Positions 57,018 through 64,000 of a stretch of DNA of 64,000 nucleotides are shown here, piece by piece. The translations under genes were made by a program, and so were the position numbers. The stretch is from Epiperipatus broadwayi. Taxonomy: Eukaryota; Onychophora; Udeonychophora; Euonychophora; Peripatidae. Under the pieces are notes generated by a model. It did not search any database. It had not been told where the DNA came from and worked only from the letters and a program-made list of their open reading frames with translations. The stretch spans positions 124,001 to 188,000 of the forward strand of contig JAQFVV010000348.1 in the NCBI GenBank assembly GCA_028023455.1, given 5' to 3'. Position 1 is the first letter of the stretch, and every line of letters begins with the position of its first letter.

Positions 57018-59049
57018 AAATCATTTTATTATAACTCAGATAATGTTTATGTTATATATGTAAAAGTTTCAATTTAATTATTGCATCTTAATACTAATTT
57101 ACTCCAGAATTTATAATTATTATCTTGTGTATCTAATCACTTTTTTAAAGTAAACAACTTTCTTATCAGGAAAACATGATTATTTTAAGTAATTACTTAC
57201 AACGCAAAATTTATTTTTTGTAAATTGCAGACATAACAAATTAATACTATTTATTATAAAGAAATTTTCTTTTGATTTCCAATGCAAATACATGAATACA
57301 GACATCACATATACATATATCAGCAATATATCACATACATTTTCCTGATTTCATTCAACATATGAAATTCACTCTGAAAAAGAGTAAAAGAGTAAATGAC
57401 TTTTTCTAAATGTTGTAACTGTCTGAAATGCACAACCCACATGCAAATCACCGAGGGCAATCACATGTGCATTCCGTATTCTGACATCACAGAATACCAA
57501 CTTTTTCTTTTTACAGACTATTAAGATCAGATAGAAAACAAGATACTTTTAACTATTTACATAAGTTATTGATTGCAAATAAAGATGACAAACTGCCAAA
57601 AATAATGAGACAACACTACTTATATACATATATACAGCACAAACATACACTAGTGTGACTTTAATCAGTTGATTTATAACTTAATTTAAGGTAAATAAAG
57701 CTTTGCAAATTTTAATTATGCACTGATATAGTATACTGGTATAAAAGTTTAATATTTTAAAAATAATTACTATTTGATACTATTAGTGTAGAATACTGTT
57801 AAAAGGTAAAAATTGTTTGAATGGATTCCAATCTGCTGCACAGATTCTCAACTATCACCACTATTCTGATGCTAATTGACATAAGCTTACAAATTAAGGC
57901 TGATTTTACTACTTGATTGTTGTGATCAATTACAGATTATGATATTAGTACACAATAGGTAATAAAATAATTGTAAAATACAGGAAATTGCACCTGTACT
58001 ACAATAGTTATATAAGAACGCATACATGAAGAGATTAAATTCCTACAGTAGGAATTAAACTTCTACAGCATATATAGATACATATCATTACATGACATGT
58101 ATGAAAGAAAATGGATAGCATGTGGTAGAAATTATCTACGCATATCACAGTTTTAAATAAGATAATGATCGTAAGGATCACCAGTCACAAATGATGTTAC
58201 AATCATCTAATACTAATGTGTTACATGAATACCAGCCATATATTCTTATCATTAATAATAATAATTCAACTATAAGACTAGTTAACTAAAATTGTCATCT
58301 ATTTAATGTAATCCCGATCTAGCTTGTCTATGCAGCAGGCTTCCCTCCCATTCATAACTTGAAAATTTTAGTGATTTAACATACTTTTTATTAACTAAAT
58401 AAAGAGAAAATAATGACTTAATTAATATACTATTTTTAATAGCATGACAAGAGACTGCAATTTCAAACGTATTTATTACAATTAGCATCGACTAAATTGT
58501 GGCATGAAATTTAAATAGAACAAACTACAATCTCTTGCCATACCTACTTATAAACAGATTAATTACATAACTATTAATTAACATATTTCATTAAATTGGA
58601 GACAATAATTAATTAAATATGAATTTAAAGTTTATACTTATTCTTTCATAAGTTCAAGTTGTCTTCATATATTAGCTGAGTTGATTCTTAACACCATAGC
58701 TATGGTGGATGAAGGTTTAAATCACTATTAAGTCTTGGTTTAGCAGCTGGTTTTTTCTGTAGCACTGGATATCAGCTTTTTTCCATTCTAAGGTGGATAC
58801 ATGTTCATATGGTTTCTTCTGTTGTTGATGGCTTCTCTGATGTGACTCTGTGATGGGTTTTTGGCCTGCCCTCTGCCAGATTGACAGGGCAAGGCAGATA
58901 ATGGATTCTCTACTCTTGTATGATTGGCTTGCTGGAACTAGCAGATGCTAATTAATTAAAACAGAATAACAATAATTGATGAACAATGGCAGAAAGATCA
59001 TTACTGGCAGAATAAAGACAGACTGAAGGCAAGATCAAGATGTAATAAT
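57018..59049. other. Intron 8, unassigned block
   Basis: 57.2-58.5 kb is richer in C than G on the + strand, like the antisense UTR block at 2.8-4.5 kb. A minus-strand 61-codon frame (58488-58303) follows an acceptor-like aatttag, but its residues are not convincing. No call. Confidence 0.3.
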
Positions 59050-59145
59050 CATGAATACTTAAATAAGGCTATAACCTTAGTATATGCGCCTGACATTGTG
59101 CTTAATAAGAATTAATATTTACAACTTTAAATAATCATTAATGTA
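59050..59145 (+). repeat. Copy of the 32753-33150 repeat end
   Basis: aatacttaaataaggctata accttagtatatgcgcctga cattgtgcttaataagaatt matches the terminal region and the following sequence of the MITE at 32753. Confidence 0.5.
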
Positions 59146-61735
59146 ATTTCCAGCACTATTCATATGGTTTGAAGCTATCATATCAGTAAAATTCAGATCA
59201 ATCTCTTGTTAGTTGGATCCTTTGACTTATTGATCATAGATATAACTTCATTACTTTTGCTGAAGTCCAAAGTTTTGTCCATTCCCTATTTCATACGCTT
59301 ATTTTTGAATAGAAATAACAGCCTTTTTAATTAAATTATTTTAATCACTTCTCCTAAAATTTAATCTAGCAATCTGTTTACAAGCATTTTAATTACTTTT
59401 CCTAGAGTGTCACTTCCATCTTTTTTTATTGTTAAAAGAAAAACGTCTTTTTCTTTTAAACTACTTTTAAGTTAAATTTAGAATCAATTGTCGTTTGAAA
59501 TTTTAGAAAATATTTTTCATTTATCACAAAATGACTTTCATACGGTATGCATTTATCTGTGCATTTATAATAGATATTTAGTGTTTATTTATAAAATATA
59601 TTAAAACTTTTAACCTTAAATTTTGTTTGTAATTTTTAACATTCGAACATGAAGTCTATATGTGTGTATATATATATAGCTTCAATATATATAGAAATTG
59701 TCATTTTAATAGAGTGCTTATAAGATATAAAAATTTTGTCATTAACAGAATAAATTCCTGTAAATATATTACTTCACATCAATATTTGCATGATAATACT
59801 TATTTTTATACGTTTGGAATAATATTTCTTTATTATCATGTGAAAAATATTAATTTAGAAAGCAGAACTAGAAAAATTGTACTTAATATTGTATGAAGAG
59901 ATATTTAATATTAACAATGTTGTCTCCATATATGAAGAGGTATTAATATTGTCTTTATTATATTTAAATAATATAATTCCTTAAATTTTTGTAAAGTTTA
60001 TTGTTAAAAATTAGATCTAAAATATTTTGACTATTTAAAATTTTTTTGTTAAACTTTATTACTGTTCATATAATTAAAAAGTAAAGTTCTAATAACAATA
60101 TTCTTTAAAAACATTCATTTATTATTTATTAAATTAAAAAAATAATATTATGAAAATTAAAACATCACCCCCCCCTCCCCAGCATTTCAACTTCTTATTA
60201 TGACCTTTTAAGGTTAAACAAATACATAACATCATTTCAAATGTATTATGTGATATAAAATTACAAAAAAAAAAAATCAAGTCAGATGTCACATGACCTG
60301 ATTTAATAAGCTTGTATTTACAAATGTTTTATTTAAAGCTCATAAAATAAGCTCATAACTTTTGTGGAATATCCCCATCCCCAGACTGGTTTCTGCTACT
60401 GGCGTCATCAGTGAGGTGCTAAGATATTCAAGCATTAGATTAAAAATAACAGGACAAGCCCAGCACTTTATCTAATGGATAAATATTAAGTAGAAAATCT
60501 GAAATTTTCAGACAATGTCTTCCAGTCCAGATATTTAAGGAAGCTGTATATAAAGTATTTACATTATAACTGCAAATAGTTCCATTTAATTTTTAAGGAA
60601 GTTATTTCTAGAAATTAATTTTGATGTAACCTTAGATAAATAGGGAAAAGTTGTTATGCTATGATCCGAGATTATTCTTAAATAGCATGAGGTAGAATTG
60701 TGTTTTAAGTGTCTTATTGAAGAAAGTTATATTTAAATTATGAAATGATTCCTTGTTGTTTAGATGAAAGATTGGGCATACTGTCTTCATTGCATTAAGA
60801 ATAAGACCTAAGTATTTGAAAAAGATTTCAGTCTTTTCATATTCTTATTGAGAAATCTTATTATTTTAAGAGAGGATCTCTTTTAAAAAAGTCAAAGCAA
60901 TAGTATCAGGACTTACAAATTTCTGGTATTCTGTTTCTGGAAGATCATTGATGTTTATATTAAATAAAGTAAGAGCATTGAACCTAGTGGTAGGGCATCC
61001 TATGAATGTTTGTATCTAATAGGATTATCACTTAATTTGACTTTTTTTATTTTATTGAAGAGCTTTTAAGAATTTTAGAAACCTTTAGATGAAAACCATT
61101 TTGTAAACAGAATCATAACTGAGATTAGATCAGTAATGGTAACATTAAGATTTAATTTATTTTGAAGGTTTTTCCTTATATAATTGTTAAAGATTAAACT
61201 TGTTAAGGCATCTTCTTCCTAGCCTAACTCAATGTTCTCTATACATAGATGATTTCCCACTATTCTTGTTAATATATTTTTTCATAAAATTTATAGAGAA
61301 TATGTAATTGGATCATTGCTGGGTTTATTTGGTTTTAAGACAACCATAGTTTTATTTTTATACCAATTTTTTGGAACAGTTTCTGTATAAATAATGTTAG
61401 TGAATATTTTTTAAAACTATATTTTTACTTTAGATCTTAAATTTTTTAAACATGTTTAAATTTTAATTAGTCATGACTATAGAGTGGTTCCAGCATGAGA
61501 ACACTATCACTGCAGTCCGATCATACTATATTTAAATTTGATAAAGTTTAATAATCTCAAAAGTATTATTACCAGAAGATCTCTGATAGATAGCTTTGAC
61601 TTTTTTATATTTTTTTAAGTGAGAGATGTATAATTATTTTTATACATTATGAGTTTCATATTTATATTTACAAATGTATTAAATGTGATTTATTTCAGAT
61701 TATGATTGATATGTTAGTAATTGAAGTTGTATCTT
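59146..61735. other. Intron 8, scattered repeat scraps
   Basis: A C8-T-C4 run lies at 60168-60180, a family-C arm at about 60273-60330, and a family-A-like scrap at 60365-60425 (atatccccatccccagactg gtttctgc…catcagtgagg). Otherwise AT-rich. Confidence 0.4.
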
Positions 61736-61739
61736 AAAA

Positions 61740-62030
61740 AAATAACCGAGGTTTAAAGTTTATATCTGTGCTAGAAATAATCTCTAGTTTAGTAAATGAT
61801 TAGTAATAATCATTATTGTATTTATCTAAGGTGAATAGTGTCAAAGTTATGGGTGGATTGAGTTTGACAGTTATAAATAAAAGTGTAACAATTTGCTATA
61901 AATAAATACTCTTCATATAATTGAGATATATATGGTATATAGGGACCTGAGCCAACTGATGAATGCTGGTTCAGCACGAAATGCATCATGGGGGTCATTT
62001 GTTTTTATTGTATTCTTATTTATATGAATT
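61740..62030 (+). repeat. Dispersed repeat (leader plus family-B core)
   Basis: ggtttaaagtttatatctgt gctagaaataatctct…, then tgtcaaagttatgggtggat tgagtttgacagtt, then gagccaactgatgaatgctg gttcagcacgaaatgcatc. The same order is seen at 30915-31190, so this is one element of about 290 bp. Confidence 0.6.
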
Positions 62031-62747
62031 TAAAAAGAATGAGGGAAGTACGGAGGTTGTTTTATATATCTATAAAAAACTTATCAACATATTGTGCAGA
62101 TTCAGATTGGTTTTTTTTTAGTTCTAAATTTCTAATATTAATTATGCACTAGAAGAGTAATATAAAAAGAATTACTTTATAGAAATTAATTCTTCATTCC
62201 TTGATGGGTGAGAATTTTTTCATTAGATATGATAAACAGATAATGATTAATTTATTGTTTCTAAGTAATGGAAATGCACAGAAATATGCTGTTTAAGTGG
62301 CCGCGCCACTATATAATGTTCTATTTCAATGGTTAAGCATAGAAATAGTACGTTTGACTTGTCTGCAAACAATCCCATTATTAACATTTCACTATGGTAT
62401 TTACTCTCACAGAAGTAGGGTGTTTATTTTGCTGCAGCAGCAGCTGTTGCTTATGGTGAACTATGTGTTAAGCAGTTTATACGAATAATCCCTTTTTAAA
62501 TTTCACTACAATATTTTGTGAGGTGTCTGTAATTGAGATTGTCAAAAGTCTTCAAATTCACATGCCCAAGTCATTATTTTTCAAATCCAATGATATAGTA
62601 TAAGGTAATAAAAATTGTGGAAACTTTGCCCTGCTTCTCTAGTCAAGGGTGACACTTTAATCAATGGTCAAAGGGGAGATGTAACCGTGATTTTTACAAA
62701 ATCACATTTGCATGAGAAAAATCGCGATACCAATCAAAAATACCGGT

Positions 62748-63000
62748 TTGATTTTTGGCCACGATGTTGTTTTGAATAAATTCTTTCTTTTTTTATTCTT
62801 GTTAAAATTACAAAATTATATTTGTGTGGTCATGATGTTGTTTTGGGGAAATTATTTCTTTATATTCTTGTTAAAATTAACAATTTTATTTGCATGGCCA
62901 CAATGTTGTTTTGGAGAAATTAATTATTTTTCTTCATGTTAAAATTTGATTTGCGTCGCCATGATATTGTTTTTTTTATTCTTGTTGAAATTACAAATTT
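62748..63000 (+). repeat. Minisatellite, about four units of 60-70 bp
   Basis: Each unit contains ggc/ggt-ca-cgatgttgtttt (62758, 62828, 62896, 62957) followed by aaatt… and ttcttgttaaaatta. The open frame through 62712-62942 is built from these units and is probably not a gene. Confidence 0.8.
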
Positions 63001-63732
63001 CATTTTAAATAAAATAATATTTTAATTTATGAAGCTTAGATAGTTGAAAACTGAAATAAATTGAGATACTGCAAAATCTCTAGCGCTCATTATAGCACTT
63101 ATCTGACAGCCAATCAGATGCCATAATAGCTGTCCAAACGAAATCCAAACCTAAACACACAACAAAGATTTTACGAGAAAAGGGCGGAAATAAAAATTTA
63201 AAAAAAAAAAAAGGTTTATCCAATTTATTTTTTATTTATTTTAAATAAATTTCATTATTTATGATTTTATTGTAAATAAAAAAAAAAGCACTTTAAAGTT
63301 GAAAAGAAAAAAAAGAACAATGGCCCAGTAACATTATAATTCTGTTTGTTTACATAGAAATTACGCCCTGAAGCAATTTCAACATACTAAGAGTAAACAA
63401 CCGTTTTGAGATAAAGAATAATCATAAAGCTTATTTTTACATGTCAAAAAATGCTTCTATATTAAAGAAACAAAACAACCATTCATCAAGCACTTTTATT
63501 TCATCTTTTATTTACAGACTTTTTCTTCCTGTTAATTAATTAAATGTATTAACACTTAAATATTTAGAAATTTAATATACCATATTACTTGCAAGTTTAT
63601 CTTTAATATCATCCATATTATAAAAATACATTAATGATTATTGCTAATTATTTATTAGGCTGACAATAACTTTAAATTTATTTACTTTTGATCTAAACAT
63701 CACATGATCACAATTTCTTATTTTTGCTCAAG
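63001..63732. other. Intron 8 end
   Basis: Contains A runs and a copy of the dispersed leader (acattaatgattattgcta atta…aggct, about 63629-63662) that precedes the palindrome. Confidence 0.45.
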
Positions 63733-63997
63733 CTGTTAAAACAGGCAAAAAGCCAAAGTAATCAATGAATGTCAGAAGGCTTGTGCATAAGATCCCTATC
63801 TAGTGCCTACTCATCCAATATCCCCAGACTAGTTTCTAGCTTCTCACTGATGAAAGCCATAAGCTAGAAAGTAGTTTGGGGATATTGGATGAGTAGGCAC
63901 TAGATAGGGATTTTATGCACAAGCCTTCTGGCATCCATTGATTACTTGGGTTTGCACTGAATGGCAATACTATATGGAGAGTTTTGCCTGTTTAATT
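63733..63997. repeat. Palindrome of foldback family A
   Basis: The left arm ctgttaaaacaggcaaaa… (from 63733) and the right arm ending ggagagttttgcctgttta are inverted copies of about 110-130 bp. The centre is near 63845 (tctagcttctcactgatgaaag). It is the most compact copy of the family and nearly touches the window end. Confidence 0.85.
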
Positions 63998-64000
63998 TTG

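Noticed and set aside
398-64000. CRISPR-like arrays or bacterial-type operons
   Set aside because: No regularly spaced identical short repeats with unique spacers were seen; gene structure is clearly eukaryotic.

Overview
This is an AT-rich eukaryotic window (roughly one quarter G+C by eye) from an animal that builds motile cilia or flagella. The main gene is an axonemal dynein heavy chain on the + strand. Eight GT-AG exons (9770-9948, 18328-18421, 18589-18679, 20756-20946, 37429-37515, 47729-47873, 47999-48210, 55503-55594) join without a frame break into about 364 residues, running from the distal stem into the N-terminal linker. Introns range from 125 bp to 16.5 kb. Both ends of the gene lie outside the window. 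The very large repeat-filled introns suggest an invertebrate with a large genome (mollusc, chelicerate or similar); I cannot place it more precisely.

Layout. 1-9769 is upstream intron. It holds a LINE 3' relic (about 1225-2160) and, on the minus strand, two or three exons plus a probable 3' UTR of an unidentified gene (about 2820-5321, perhaps 6635) nested antisense to the dynein gene. Intron 1 (9949-18327) holds a 0.9-kb palindrome, a small SINE with a perfect 10-bp target duplication, a decayed Ty3/gypsy gag-protease relic and a foldback element. Intron 4 (20947-37428) carries an almost intact but non-autonomous LTR retrotransposon (22402-28046) with 1.6-kb LTRs, a coiled-coil Gag-like ORF and no recognisable pol, inserted in a (TA)n tract. 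Introns 5, 7 and 8 hold foldback and tRNA-derived elements, MITE-like palindromes flanked by TA, a 0.5-kb compound trinucleotide tract, and dispersed direct repeats.

The strongest theme beyond the gene itself is the number of closely spaced inverted repeats: about 17 in 64 kb, arms from about 16 to more than 400 bp, all within the dynein transcription unit. The pre-mRNA would therefore contain many long intramolecular duplexes. I found no bacterial-type operon, CRISPR array, rRNA or intact tRNA gene. Most short open frames in the window are chance frames or repeat-derived and are not listed as genes.
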